Source: Xanthomonas arboricola pv. juglandis (GTDB lineage Bacteria; Pseudomonadota; Gammaproteobacteria; Xanthomonadales; Xanthomonadaceae). Taken from it: 64,000 nt of DNA. Positions within the stretch are counted from its first letter, which is position 1. Each line of letters opens with the position of its first letter. Made by a program: the position numbers and the translations under genes. Shown here in pieces: positions 9,298-17,842 of this stretch. The DNA lies in contig NZ_JZEF01000001.1 in assembly GCF_001013475.1 (NCBI RefSeq), positions 409,372-473,371 of the forward strand. The letters are read 5' to 3'. Below the pieces are notes generated by a model, which was not told the DNA's origin, searched no databases, and saw nothing but the letters and a program-made list of their open reading frames with translations.

Positions 9298-9942
9298 ATG
9301 TCGACCGTGCGTCCCCCGTTGACCGTCCATGGCATGTCCAGTTCCGGCAACTGCTACAAGGTGCGCCTGCTGCTGGAGCAATTGGGCAGCCGCTATCACT
9401 GGGTCGAGGTCGACAGCGCCGCCGGTGAAACCCGCACGCCCGCGTATCTGGCCAAGAATCCCAACGGCAAGGTGCCGATGGTGGAGCGCGACGACGGCCG
9501 CGTGCTGACCGAATCCAACGCGATCCTGTTCTGGTTGGCCGAAGGCACCCCGTACCTGCCCACCGACGCCTGGCAGCGCGCGCAGGCCTTGAGCTGGATG
9601 TTCTTCGAGCAATACAGCCATGAGCCGTATGTCGCGGTGGCGCGGTTCATCAGCCTGTGGACGCCGCGCGATGCCGCGCGCCGCGCCGAACTGCCGCAGC
9701 TGCGCGCCCGCGGCGAGCAGGCGCTGGCCGTGGTGGAACAGCATCTGCAGCAGCACCGCTGGTTTACCGGCAACGATTACGGCATCGCCGATATCGCGCT
9801 GTTTGCCTACACCCATTGCGCCGAGGATGGCGGCTTCGATCTGGAGCGCTGGCCGGCGATCGGTGCCTGGCTGCAACGCGTGCAGGCAGTACCCGGTTTT
9901 ATCGCAATGCCGGCGCCTGCGCCCGGCACGGTGACGGCATGA
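9298..9942 (+). CDS. Glutathione S-transferase family protein
   Basis: 214 residues from the ATG at 9298. The N-terminal thioredoxin-like domain begins TVHGMSSSGNCYKVRLLLEQLG, with a Ser in the glutathione-activating position, followed by NPNGKVPMVERDDG (cis-Pro) and LTESNAILFWLA (GSH-binding Glu-Ser). The C-terminal all-helical domain contains FTGNDYGIADIALFAYTH, the conserved GST N-capping box. Probable role is glutathione conjugation or reduction of electrophiles in the cytoplasm. Only 31 bases precede asnB, so they may be co-transcribed. Confidence 0.9.
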   Translation: MSTVRPPLTVHGMSSSGNCYKVRLLLEQLGSRYHWVEVDSAAGETRTPAYLAKNPNGKVPMVERDDGRVLTESNAILFWLAEGTPYLPTDAWQRAQALSWMFFEQYSHEPYVAVARFISLWTPRDAARRAELPQLRARGEQALAVVEQHLQQHRWFTGNDYGIADIALFAYTHCAEDGGFDLERWPAIGAWLQRVQAVPGFIAMPAPAPGTVTA

Positions 9943-9973
9943 GCGGCATGCGCTGCCGGCAGGAGCACTGACG

Positions 9974-11914
9974 ATGTGCGGATTGGCTGGACTGCTGCTG
10001 GCCTCGCCACGCATGCATGGCGAACAACTCGATGCGCTGGTGCGGCCGATGGGCGCGGCCTTGCGTCATCGCGGCCCCGACGATGCCGGCACCTGGTGCG
10101 ATGCGCAGGCCGGCGTGGCGCTGGCGCATCAACGCTTGAGCATCCTGGATCTGTCGCCGCTGGGCCATCAGCCGATGCGCTCTGCCGATGGCCGTTATGT
10201 GCTGGCCTACAACGGCGAGATCTACAACTTCGCGCAGCTGCGCGCGGCGCTGTCCGCACTCGGGCACCGCTTCCGTGGTCATTCCGATACGGAAGTGCTG
10301 TTGGCGGCGGTGGTGGAGTGGGGGCTGGACGACACCCTGACCCGCTGCAACGGCATGTTCGCGCTGGCGTTGTGGGACGAGCGCGACAACTGCCTGTATC
10401 TGGCCCGCGACCGCGTCGGCAAGAAGCCGCTGTACTACGGCTGGGCCGGCGACACCCTGGTGTTCGGCTCCGAACTCAAGGCGCTGTGGCAGCACCCGGA
10501 CTTCGATAACGGGGTCGATCGCAATGCGCTGACCTTGCTGCTGCGGCTGGGCTACATCCCGGCGCCGGCCTGCATCCACGAGCGCACCTTCAAGTTGATG
10601 CCCGGGCGGGTGCTGCGGCTGGATGCGCAGATGGTGGCGGCCGGCGCGGCGGCGCATCGCCCGGACCAGGCGCAGCAGCCGTTCTGGAACGCGCGCGAGG
10701 CGATGCAGCGCGCGCTGGCGGCGCCGTTCACCGGCAGCGATGCACAGGCCGAGGAACAGCTCGATGCCGTGCTGCGCGATGCGGTGGCGCTGCGCATGGT
10801 GGCCGACGTGCCGGTGGGCGTGTTCCTGTCCGGCGGCACCGATTCGTCGATCGTCACCGCGATGATGCAGGCGCAGAGCGCCCAGCCGGTGCATACCTTC
10901 AGCATCGGCTTCGAAGGTTCGCATCACGACGAGGCGCCACTGGCGCGCGAAGTGGCCACGCATCTGCACACCGACCACACCGAGCTGTATGTCAGCGGCG
11001 CCGACGCGCTGGCGGTGGTGCCGACCCTGCCGGACATGTTCGACGAGCCCTTCGCCGATGCCTCGCAGGTGCCGACCGCGCTGGTCGCACGGCTGGCGCG
11101 CGGCGGGGTGACGGTGGCGCTGTCCGGCGATGGCGGCGACGAGTTGTTCTTCGGCTACGGCCGTTACCAGCGTGCACTGCGCAACTGGCGCATGCACGGG
11201 CTGGTGCCGGGGCCGCTGCGGCGCTTGATGGCGCTGGCGGCGCGCCGCAACGGCGAGTCCTCGCGCACCGGCGGCCTGGCCGCGCTGGTGGCCGAGGCCG
11301 GCGCACGCGGCATCGGCGACATCTACCGCAACCGCATCTCGCGCTGGCGCGATCCGGCCGCGGTGGTGCTGGGCGCGACCGAGCCCGACAGTTTCTACAG
11401 CCTGGCCGACCCGCTGCACGGTTCCGGCACGCCGGCCGACGCGATGATGCTGGCCGACTTCGCCGCCTATCTGCCCGACGATCTGCTGTGCAAGGTGGAC
11501 CGCACCACCATGGCGGTGGGGCTGGAAGCGCGCGCACCGTTGCTGGACTGGCGGGTGGCCGAGTTCGCCTGGTCGCTGCCGCTGTCGCTGAAGTACCGCG
11601 ACGGGGTCAGCAAATACCTGCTCAAGCGCGTGCTGTGCCGCTATCTGCCCGACCCGATGGTCTACCGCGGCAAGCGCGGCTTCGGCGCGCCGGTCAGTGC
11701 CTGGTTGCGTGGCGACCTGCACGGCTGGGCCGACGATCTGCTGGCGCACGCCACGCTCGAGCGCGACGGCGTGTTCGCCGCCGACACCGTGGCCGGGCTG
11801 TGGCGGGACTTCAACGGCGGCGAGCGCAAATGGCATACGCACCTGTGGACGGTGCTGATGTTCCAGGCCTGGCAAGTGCATTGGCGCAGCCAACGCGCCG
11901 CGATCGGCCGCTGA
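9974..11914 (+). CDS. asnB: Asparagine synthetase (glutamine-hydrolysing)
   Basis: 646 residues. The N-terminal Cys2 (MCGLAG) and ALRHRGPDDAGTW belong to the class II glutamine amidotransferase domain (residues 1-190). The synthetase domain has the PPi loop VFLSGGTDSS at about residue 284 and ALSGDGGDELFFGYGRY at about residue 385, where AMP-aspartate is formed. The enzyme makes asparagine from aspartate, ATP and glutamine. It is slightly longer than E. coli AsnB (554), as in the AsnB subclass of many proteobacteria; some such enzymes amidate polysaccharides, but no polysaccharide genes are nearby. Confidence 0.92.
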   Translation: MCGLAGLLLASPRMHGEQLDALVRPMGAALRHRGPDDAGTWCDAQAGVALAHQRLSILDLSPLGHQPMRSADGRYVLAYNGEIYNFAQLRAALSALGHRFRGHSDTEVLLAAVVEWGLDDTLTRCNGMFALALWDERDNCLYLARDRVGKKPLYYGWAGDTLVFGSELKALWQHPDFDNGVDRNALTLLLRLGYIPAPACIHERTFKLMPGRVLRLDAQMVAAGAAAHRPDQAQQPFWNAREAMQRALAAPFTGSDAQAEEQLDAVLRDAVALRMVADVPVGVFLSGGTDSSIVTAMMQAQSAQPVHTFSIGFEGSHHDEAPLAREVATHLHTDHTELYVSGADALAVVPTLPDMFDEPFADASQVPTALVARLARGGVTVALSGDGGDELFFGYGRYQRALRNWRMHGLVPGPLRRLMALAARRNGESSRTGGLAALVAEAGARGIGDIYRNRISRWRDPAAVVLGATEPDSFYSLADPLHGSGTPADAMMLADFAAYLPDDLLCKVDRTTMAVGLEARAPLLDWRVAEFAWSLPLSLKYRDGVSKYLLKRVLCRYLPDPMVYRGKRGFGAPVSAWLRGDLHGWADDLLAHATLERDGVFAADTVAGLWRDFNGGERKWHTHLWTVLMFQAWQVHWRSQRAAIGR

Positions 11915-11991
11915 GGCAGCCGCGCTTCACCGGGTCTGAGCGCCAGGCTGACTAGAGTCGGGCGCTGATTCCCCCAATGGAGCGTTCCCCC

Positions 11992-12546
11992 ATGAGCAAG
12001 ATCACCATCGCCGTGCTGGTCGGCAGCCTGCGTGCAGCGTCCTACAACCGCCAACTGGCGCGCGCGCTGGAGCATCTGGCCGGCGACAAGGCCGTGTTCG
12101 AGTACGTGGAGATCGGCGACATCCCGCTGTACAACCAGGACCACGATGGGGATTACCCGGCAGAGGGCACACGGCTGAAGCAACAGATCCGCTCGGCTGA
12201 CGCGGTGCTGTTCGTGACCCCGGAGTACAATCGCTCGATTCCCGGCGTGCTCAAGAACGCCCTCGATACCGGCTCGCGCCCGTACGGCGACAGCGCGTTT
12301 GCGGGCAAGCCGGCCGCCGTGGTCGGCATCTCGGTGGGGGCGATCGGCACCGCCACCGCGCAGCAGCACCTGCGCAATGTGCTGTCGTATCTGGACATGC
12401 GGGTGCTTGGCCAGCCGGAAGTCTTCCTGCAGTACAAGGAGGGTCTGTTTGGTGCCGACGACCAGGTTGCCAATGCCGACAGCCGCAAGTTCCTGCAGGG
12501 CTTCGTCGACGCCTTCCTGGGCCTGGTCGAACAGTCCAAGCACTGA
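11992..12546 (+). CDS. NADPH-dependent FMN reductase (chromate/quinone reductase family)
   Basis: 184-residue flavodoxin-fold protein from the ATG at 11992; an ATG 15 bases earlier is in frame, but the conserved sequence starts with KITIAVLVGSLRAASYNRQLA. That GSLR...S.N motif binds the FMN phosphate, and FVTPEYNRSIPGVLKNALD is the second flavin-binding loop. The family reduces quinones, chromate or FMN with NAD(P)H in the cytoplasm. The stand-alone context gives no substrate. Confidence 0.9.
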   Translation: MSKITIAVLVGSLRAASYNRQLARALEHLAGDKAVFEYVEIGDIPLYNQDHDGDYPAEGTRLKQQIRSADAVLFVTPEYNRSIPGVLKNALDTGSRPYGDSAFAGKPAAVVGISVGAIGTATAQQHLRNVLSYLDMRVLGQPEVFLQYKEGLFGADDQVANADSRKFLQGFVDAFLGLVEQSKH

Positions 12547-12682
12547 GTTGACCACAGCGGCGTTGGGCCTGGAGACAGCTGTCAACCGGCACCGGTAATG
12601 CGGCGCAAACCCAGGCGCAGCAAGCGTCTCGGTGGTTGCGACAGTCGCCGCGTAGAACGGTGATGCACCGGCTGTCCACCAG

Positions 12683-12691
12683 TTATCCACA
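12683..12691 (+). promoter_or_regulatory. DnaA box upstream of dnaB
   Basis: A perfect 9-mer TTATCCACA, matching the DnaA consensus TTATNCACA, lies 78 bases before the dnaB start codon. It could let DnaA influence dnaB transcription. A single box is not an origin. Confidence 0.5.
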
Positions 12692-12768
12692 GAGTTGTGC
12701 ATGGTCGTCGGCGCCGCCGATGACTATGCTTCCTGCCCTCGTCTCCCTTGTGTCAGGTCTGTTTGTCC

Positions 12769-14199
12769 ATGGCTGCTCGTCCTGGTTTCCGTTCCAAGCG
12801 CAATCGCGATCGCGACGATGACGATTACGATCGTCCCGAGCCGCGGCTTGACCAGTTGCGGGTACCGCCGCATTCGGTCGAGGCCGAGCAGGCCGTGCTC
12901 GGCGGGTTGATGCTGGCGCCGGACGCGTTCGATCGGGTCAATGACCAGCTAACCGACAACGATTTCTACCGCCGCGATCACCGGCTGATCTACCGCGCGA
13001 TTCGCGAACTGAACGAAAAGGACCGCCCCTTCGACGCGGTAACCCTGGGCGAGTGGTTCGAGTCGCAGGGCAAGCTGGAGCAGGTCGGCGATGGCGCGTA
13101 CCTGATCGAGCTGGCCAGCACCACGCCCTCGGCTGCCAATATCGCCGCATACGCGGAGATCGTGCGCGACAAGGCGGTGTTGCGGCAGCTGATCGAGGTC
13201 GGCACCACCATCGTCAACGACGGCTTCCAGCCCGAGGGCCGCGAAAGCGTGGAGTTGTTGTCGTCGGCGGAAAAGGCGGTGTTCAAGATCGCCGAGGCCG
13301 GCGCGCGCGGGCGTACCGACTTCGTGGCGATGCCGGGCGCGTTGAAGGACGCCTTCGAGGAATTGCGCAGCCGTTTCGAAAACGGCGGCAACATCACCGG
13401 CCTGCCGACCGGCTACAACGATTTCGACGCGATGACCTCCGGCCTGCAGCCGACCGACCTGATCATCCTGGCCGCGCGTCCGGCAATGGGCAAGACCACA
13501 TTTGCGCTGAATATCGCCGAATACGCCGCGATCAAATCCAAGAAGGGCGTGGCGGTATTCTCGATGGAAATGTCGGCATCGCAGCTGGCGATGCGCCTGA
13601 TCTCGTCCAATGGCCGCATCAATGCGCAACGCTTGCGTACCGGCGCGCTGGAAGACGAGGACTGGGCGCGTGTGACCGGCGCGATCAAGATGCTGAAGGA
13701 AACCAAGATCTTCATCGACGACACGCCGGGCGTGTCGCCGGAAGTGCTGCGCTCCAAGTGCCGCCGACTCAAGCGCGAACACGACCTGGGCCTGATCGTC
13801 ATCGACTACCTGCAGCTGATGTCTGTGCCGGGCAACAGCGAAAACCGCGCGACCGAAATTTCGGAAATCTCGCGTTCGCTCAAGGGCTTGGCCAAAGAGC
13901 TCAACGTGCCGGTGATCGCGTTGTCGCAGCTCAACCGCTCGCTGGAAACACGGACCGACAAGCGCCCGGTGATGGCCGACTTGCGCGAATCCGGCGCGAT
14001 CGAGCAGGACGCGGACATGATCGTGTTCATCTATCGCGACGACTACTACAACAAGGAAAATTCGCCGGACAAGGGCCTGGCCGAGATCATCATCGGCAAG
14101 CACCGCGGTGGGCCGACCGGGTCGTGCAAGCTCAAATTCTTCGGCGAATACACCCGATTCGACAATCTGGCCCACGATTCGGTGGGCAGTTTCGAATAA
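12769..14199 (+). CDS. dnaB: Replicative DNA helicase
   Basis: 476 residues from the ATG at 12769. An N-terminal basic/acidic tail (RSKRNRDRDDDDYDR) precedes the DnaB N domain (LRVPPHSVEAEQAVLGGLM). The RecA-like C domain has Walker A ARPAMGKTT at residues 236-244, AVFSMEMSASQLAMRLI, and Walker B LIVIDYLQLMS at about residues 343-353. The hexamer unwinds DNA at the fork with DnaG and the Pol III holoenzyme. No intein interrupts it. Length fits the family. Confidence 0.97.
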   Translation: MAARPGFRSKRNRDRDDDDYDRPEPRLDQLRVPPHSVEAEQAVLGGLMLAPDAFDRVNDQLTDNDFYRRDHRLIYRAIRELNEKDRPFDAVTLGEWFESQGKLEQVGDGAYLIELASTTPSAANIAAYAEIVRDKAVLRQLIEVGTTIVNDGFQPEGRESVELLSSAEKAVFKIAEAGARGRTDFVAMPGALKDAFEELRSRFENGGNITGLPTGYNDFDAMTSGLQPTDLIILAARPAMGKTTFALNIAEYAAIKSKKGVAVFSMEMSASQLAMRLISSNGRINAQRLRTGALEDEDWARVTGAIKMLKETKIFIDDTPGVSPEVLRSKCRRLKREHDLGLIVIDYLQLMSVPGNSENRATEISEISRSLKGLAKELNVPVIALSQLNRSLETRTDKRPVMADLRESGAIEQDADMIVFIYRDDYYNKENSPDKGLAEIIIGKHRGGPTGSCKLKFFGEYTRFDNLAHDSVGSFE

Positions 14200-14301
14200 A
14201 CCTCCTGCGTGATGCCGGGCGGCAATCCGTCGCTACGGCATCGCGCCATCCTTGCATCTGCTGGCTTATGCTGCGCGCCTCATCGCCGCTGCCGAGCTTG
14301 T

Positions 14302-15720
14302 ATGTCCTACGCCATCGTCTGGTTCCGTCGCGATCTGCGCCTGCAGGACAACCCGGCCTTGCAGGCTGCGCTGGATGCGGGGCACCAGCCGATTCCGCTG
14401 TATATCGATGCGCCGCACGAAGAGGGCGAGTGGACGCCGGGCGCCGCCTCGCGGAGCTGGCGGCATCGCTCGCTCGCGGCGCTGGATGCGGCCCTGCGCG
14501 CGCTCGGCAGTGGTCTGGTGATTCGCGCCGGTGACAGCGCGCAGGTGCTGGATGAGGTGATCGCGCAGACCAAGGCGGTGGCGGTGTACTGGAACCGCAA
14601 GTACGAGCCGGCCACGCAGCCGCGCGATGCGCAGATCAAGCGCAGCCTGCGCGAGCGCGGGATCGAAGTGCAGAGCTGCAACTCCGCACTGATGTTCGAA
14701 CCGTGGCAGTTGACGACGCAGCAGGGCGGCCCGTACAAGGTGTTCACCCCGTTCTGGCGCAATGCGCTTACGCAGCTGCAATTGCCGGCTGCGGTGCCGG
14801 CACCGCGCAGCCTGCCGCCGCTGCCTGCGCAATTGAAGAGCGCTGCGCTGGACACGCTGCGGCTGCTGCCTGCGCTGGACTGGGATGGAGGCTTCTGGGA
14901 GCACTGGCAGCCCGGCGAGGCGGGCGCGCACGAGATGCTGGAAATCTTCATCGACGGCGCGCTGTCCGGGTATCGCGAAAACCGCGACCGGCCCGACCGG
15001 ATCGGCACCTCACAGTTGTCGCCGCATCTGCACTTCGGCGAAATCGCGCCGTGGCGGATCGCCAGCACGCTGGAAGCCAATCGCAATGCACGCAACGGTG
15101 CCGAGATCGACGGCTACATCCGCCAGCTTGGCTGGCGCGATTTTGCGTATCACCTGCTGCACCATTTTCCCGACACCACCAACCAGAATCTCAACCCGCG
15201 TTTCGAAGGCTTTGACTGGGCCAAGCTGGACCCGGTCGCGTTGCAGGCCTGGCAGCGGGGCCGCACCGGCATTCCGATCGTCGATGCCGGCATGCGCCAG
15301 CTCTGGCACACCGGCTGGATGCACAACCGCGTGCGCATGATCGTGGCGAGCCTGTTGTGCAAGCATCTGCGCGTGCACTGGATCGAAGGCGCGCGCTGGT
15401 TCTGGGACACGCTGGTGGATGCGGACCTGGCCAACAACACGCTCGGCTGGCAATGGGTGGCCGGTACCGGTGCCGATGCGGCGCCGTACTTCCGCGTGTT
15501 CAATCCGGTCACGCAGGCGGAGAAGTTCGATCCGCAGGCCGCCTACATCACGCGCTGGGTACCTGAGCTCGGCAAGCTTGCGGTCAAGGAACGCTTCGCG
15601 CCGTGGCTGCATCCGTTGTCGCTGGCGCGGCTGGCACCGGAGTATCCGCGCACGCCGATCATCGGCCTGGCCGAAGGCCGCGATGCGGCACTGGCGGCGT
15701 ATGCGAAGACGCGCGGCTAA
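14302..15720 (+). CDS. phrB: Deoxyribodipyrimidine photolyase (class I)
   Basis: 472 residues from the ATG at 14302 (an upstream in-frame ATG at 14209 adds unconserved sequence). The N-terminal antenna domain starts AIVWFRRDLRLQDNPAL. The C-terminal FAD domain has the signatures IVDAGMRQLWHTGWMHNRVRM and NTLGWQWVAGTGADAAPYFR, with the Trp/Asn residues that bind FAD and the cyclobutane dimer. The enzyme uses blue light to split UV-induced pyrimidine dimers. A phyllosphere bacterium would benefit from it. It follows dnaB by about 100 bases. Confidence 0.93.
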   Translation: MSYAIVWFRRDLRLQDNPALQAALDAGHQPIPLYIDAPHEEGEWTPGAASRSWRHRSLAALDAALRALGSGLVIRAGDSAQVLDEVIAQTKAVAVYWNRKYEPATQPRDAQIKRSLRERGIEVQSCNSALMFEPWQLTTQQGGPYKVFTPFWRNALTQLQLPAAVPAPRSLPPLPAQLKSAALDTLRLLPALDWDGGFWEHWQPGEAGAHEMLEIFIDGALSGYRENRDRPDRIGTSQLSPHLHFGEIAPWRIASTLEANRNARNGAEIDGYIRQLGWRDFAYHLLHHFPDTTNQNLNPRFEGFDWAKLDPVALQAWQRGRTGIPIVDAGMRQLWHTGWMHNRVRMIVASLLCKHLRVHWIEGARWFWDTLVDADLANNTLGWQWVAGTGADAAPYFRVFNPVTQAEKFDPQAAYITRWVPELGKLAVKERFAPWLHPLSLARLAPEYPRTPIIGLAEGRDAALAAYAKTRG

Positions 15721-16010
15721 GCGTGCGGCAGGGCGAGCGACATCCTGATTGCGTGGTCACCTGATGCTCGCGTCTGCGCGTTTTCTTCTGGAAGGCTGAG
15801 GTGTTGCATGCGTGCGCTGGAACGCTTGTTTCGCAGGTCAGCAAATGCGTTGCGCGTAGGCATGCCGCTGTCCAAGCAGAAAACGTTTTCCTGAATGCAG
15901 CACTAGCTACATGCGATTGAAGGTCGGTTTCATCATGCGCCAGTCGCGTTGGCCTGTTTATCCTCGCCGACACGATTGAGTGCCGGATGGTCCGGCCACA
16001 GGAGAACACC

Positions 16011-16736
16011 ATGTCCCCAGCAGCCACCAAGAGCCTTGCCGTTGCCCTGGCCAGCGCCATTGCGTTGTCCGCCTGCGCCACCGGCGGCTCGTATGTGCAG
16101 CGCGACCAGTACGGCGAGCAGACCCAACAGCAGAACCGCACCGGCCGCAATGCGCTGATCGGCACCGCGATCGGCGTGGCCGCTGGTCTGCTGACCGGCG
16201 ACAGCGCCACCGAGCGCCGTCAGCATGCGATGGTCGGCGCCGGCATCGGCGCGCTCAGCGGCGCGGCGGTAGGCCAGTACCAGGATCGCCAGGAGCGCGC
16301 ACTGCGTGAGCGCACCGCCAACACCGGCATCGAAGTGCAGCGTCAGGGCGACAACATCACCCTGAACCTGCCCGACGGCATCACCTTCGACTTCGGCAAG
16401 TCTGCATTGAAGCCGCAGTTCTACAGCGCGCTCAATGGCGTGGCGTCCACACTGCGCGAGTACAACCAGACCATGGTGGAAGTGGTCGGTCACACCGACA
16501 GCGTCGGCAGCGACGCGGTCAACCAGCGTCTGTCCGAAGAGCGCGCCGGTGCGGTCGCGCAGTATCTGACCGCACAAGGCGTGCAGCGCGAGCGCATGGA
16601 AACCATGGGCGCCGGCAAGCGTTACCCGATCGCCGACAACAGCACCGATGCCGGCCGCGCACAGAACCGCCGCGTCGAAATCCGCCTGATCCCGCTGCGC
16701 TCGGAGGGTGCCGGGAACAACACGGGCATGCGTTGA
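16011..16736 (+). CDS. OmpA-family lipoprotein with glycine zipper
   Basis: 241 residues from the ATG at 16011, with GGAGA six bases upstream. A lipoprotein signal (lipobox LSACAT) gives a lipidated Cys near residue 20. A glycine zipper (LIGTAIGVAAGLLTGD and AMVGAGIGALSGAAVGQ) spans residues 40-90. The C-terminal OmpA-like domain (residues 120-230) has DFGKSALKP, VVGHTDSVGSDAVNQRLSEERA and NRRVEI, which bind the meso-DAP of peptidoglycan. It would tether the outer membrane to the wall (YiaD/Pal-like). Confidence 0.9.
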   Translation: MSPAATKSLAVALASAIALSACATGGSYVQRDQYGEQTQQQNRTGRNALIGTAIGVAAGLLTGDSATERRQHAMVGAGIGALSGAAVGQYQDRQERALRERTANTGIEVQRQGDNITLNLPDGITFDFGKSALKPQFYSALNGVASTLREYNQTMVEVVGHTDSVGSDAVNQRLSEERAGAVAQYLTAQGVQRERMETMGAGKRYPIADNSTDAGRAQNRRVEIRLIPLRSEGAGNNTGMR

Positions 16737-16791
16737 GTCTGCCGCACTGAATCGTGGCGAGTCGACTGACGAGCCGCGATGAGTAACCAAG

Positions 16792-16820
16792 ACAGGCCGC
16801 GAAAGCGGCCTGTTTTTTTT
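16792..16820 (+). terminator. Intrinsic terminator after the OmpA-family gene
   Basis: A perfect 9-bp stem ACAGGCCGC/GCGGCCTGT with a GAAA tetraloop is followed by eight Ts, 55 bases after the stop. Textbook rho-independent terminator. Confidence 0.93.
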
Positions 16821-17097
16821 GCGCTGCGATTTTTTTGATCAAGTGCGACGCGTCAGTCTCTTGATTGCTGTTTTGGCGGGTGCGGTGCCATTGCGGTTTT
16901 GCGGGATCCATGGGCGGCATGGAGCCTTCTGTGGATGGATTCACGGCGTGCATGAAGAAGCGAGGGGAGAGCATCGCGACCTTGGCTAACCGGCTTGAAC
17001 ATTCCATCACCGCAGAAGTTCGGGTTTTGGTCGCCTTTGTGGTGATTGGATGGTGGGATGCGTCGAGTGCGAAAGCTGCCGATCTGCGGGTTTTTTG

Positions 17098-17226
17098 CAG
17101 GGCCCTTGCCCGCCCACCATCGCAGGACACGCCGCAAGTACGTCCCTGTAGGCTCTTACGCGGCATCCATGCCGCGTAAGGTCCCGCGACAGTGGGCGGG
17201 CAAGGACCTGTCGGGATGGTCGGTGT
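17098..17226 (+). repeat. Intergenic palindromic repeat, copy A
   Basis: About 130 bases, nearly identical to 48235-48363. The centre is the perfect palindrome TTACGCGGCATCC/ATGCCGCGTAA (17157-17180). Outer arms CCTTGCCCGCCCAC and GTGGGCGGGCAAGG pair with each other, so the whole unit can fold into one long hairpin. A degenerate inverted copy lies at 17411-17511 and a weaker one near 16885-16965. It lies in intergenic DNA, as expected for a dispersed xanthomonad repeat. Confidence 0.8.
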
Positions 17227-17410
17227 GCGTGGTTGCAAGCAAGGCATGCCGTACGTTGTTCGGAGCACTAAGTGTTCGATCAACCTCTCACCATTTTCCC
17301 GTCGCAAGCCGGGCAACAAACGGGCTTTCAACACGCAAGCTACAAACGTCGCATCTGCTATCGCAAGCCGAGTAACAATCCTTAAAAAAGCAGCCGACCA
17401 ACTCTCTGGT

Positions 17411-17511
17411 GCGGTGTCCTTGCCGGTTGCGGGACCCTCGGCGGCATGGATGCCGCCGAGGAGCCTCCACGGACGGATTCACGGCGTGTCCCGCAAGCGG
17501 TGAGGGCACCG
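17411..17511 (-). repeat. Intergenic palindromic repeat, inverted diverged copy
   Basis: The reverse complement of this stretch has the same order of blocks as copy A (GGGACACGCCG, then GTGGAGGCTC, then the palindromic core GGCGGCATCCATGCCGCC, then GGTCCCGC). The core stem sequence differs but stays self-complementary, which indicates selection for the fold rather than for the bases. Confidence 0.65.
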
Positions 17512-17706
17512 CGCACTCGACCAACTGGTCTTTTGAATTGCAGCTGGACGTTATCGCTAGGCGTTGACCAACGCAGCTTCGGATCTCCAGACCACGCTAA
17601 AGCTCGCGCGCGCGGTCGCTTCAAGATTGCATCGGTCGACAGCGGTATGGTGACTTCGCCACGACAAAAGTACCGGCGCTGGATGGCCTCGACACTGCTG
17701 CAGAAG

Positions 17707-17727
17707 TTCGGGATTCGGGATTCGGGA
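17707..17727 (+). repeat. Triplicated 7-mer
   Basis: Three head-to-tail copies of TTCGGGA followed by a partial fourth. A short microsatellite-like tract in non-coding DNA; no gene is affected. Confidence 0.85.
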
Positions 17728-17789
17728 TTTGTAGCAGCCAGGAAGTTTTCGCTTGTACGGGCAAGGCCTCCTCATCCGCCATTCGGACA

Positions 17790-17811
17790 CCTTCTCCCGA
17801 GGGGGAGAAGG
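17790..17811. terminator. Stem-loop downstream of the LysR gene
   Basis: A 9-bp perfect stem CCTTCTCCC/GGGAGAAGG with a 4-base loop lies about 30 bases after the stop of the minus-strand LysR gene. No T-run on the minus strand, so termination activity is uncertain; it may equally be a small dispersed repeat. Confidence 0.4.
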
Positions 17812-17842
17812 GTGCTCCGTTATGCGACTATTCGAGTGCGGA

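Larger units (their letters stand above)
16737..17842. other. Non-coding repeat-rich spacer
   Basis: About 1.1 kb without a convincing gene: short frames here lack ribosome sites and conserved-looking sequence. It contains a terminator, at least three related palindromic repeat copies (around 16885-16965, 17098-17226 and 17411-17511), a triplicated 7-mer (17707-17727) and a stem-loop at 17790-17811. Confidence 0.7.

Noticed and set aside
6531..9350. A 939-codon minus-strand frame opposite the DUF3857/transglutaminase gene
   Set aside because: Low-complexity His/Arg/Gln composition and no ribosome site or domain; the plus-strand gene has signal peptide, catalytic residues and membrane helices.
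9899..11893. A 664-codon minus-strand frame opposite asnB
   Set aside because: Antisense shadow of asnB by composition and lack of any recognisable motif.
12683..12691. Replication origin near dnaB
   Set aside because: Only one DnaA box, no AT-rich unwinding region and no dnaA/dnaN nearby.
17707..17727. Short direct repeats as a possible CRISPR array
   Set aside because: Three adjoining 7-mers with no spacers and no cas genes.
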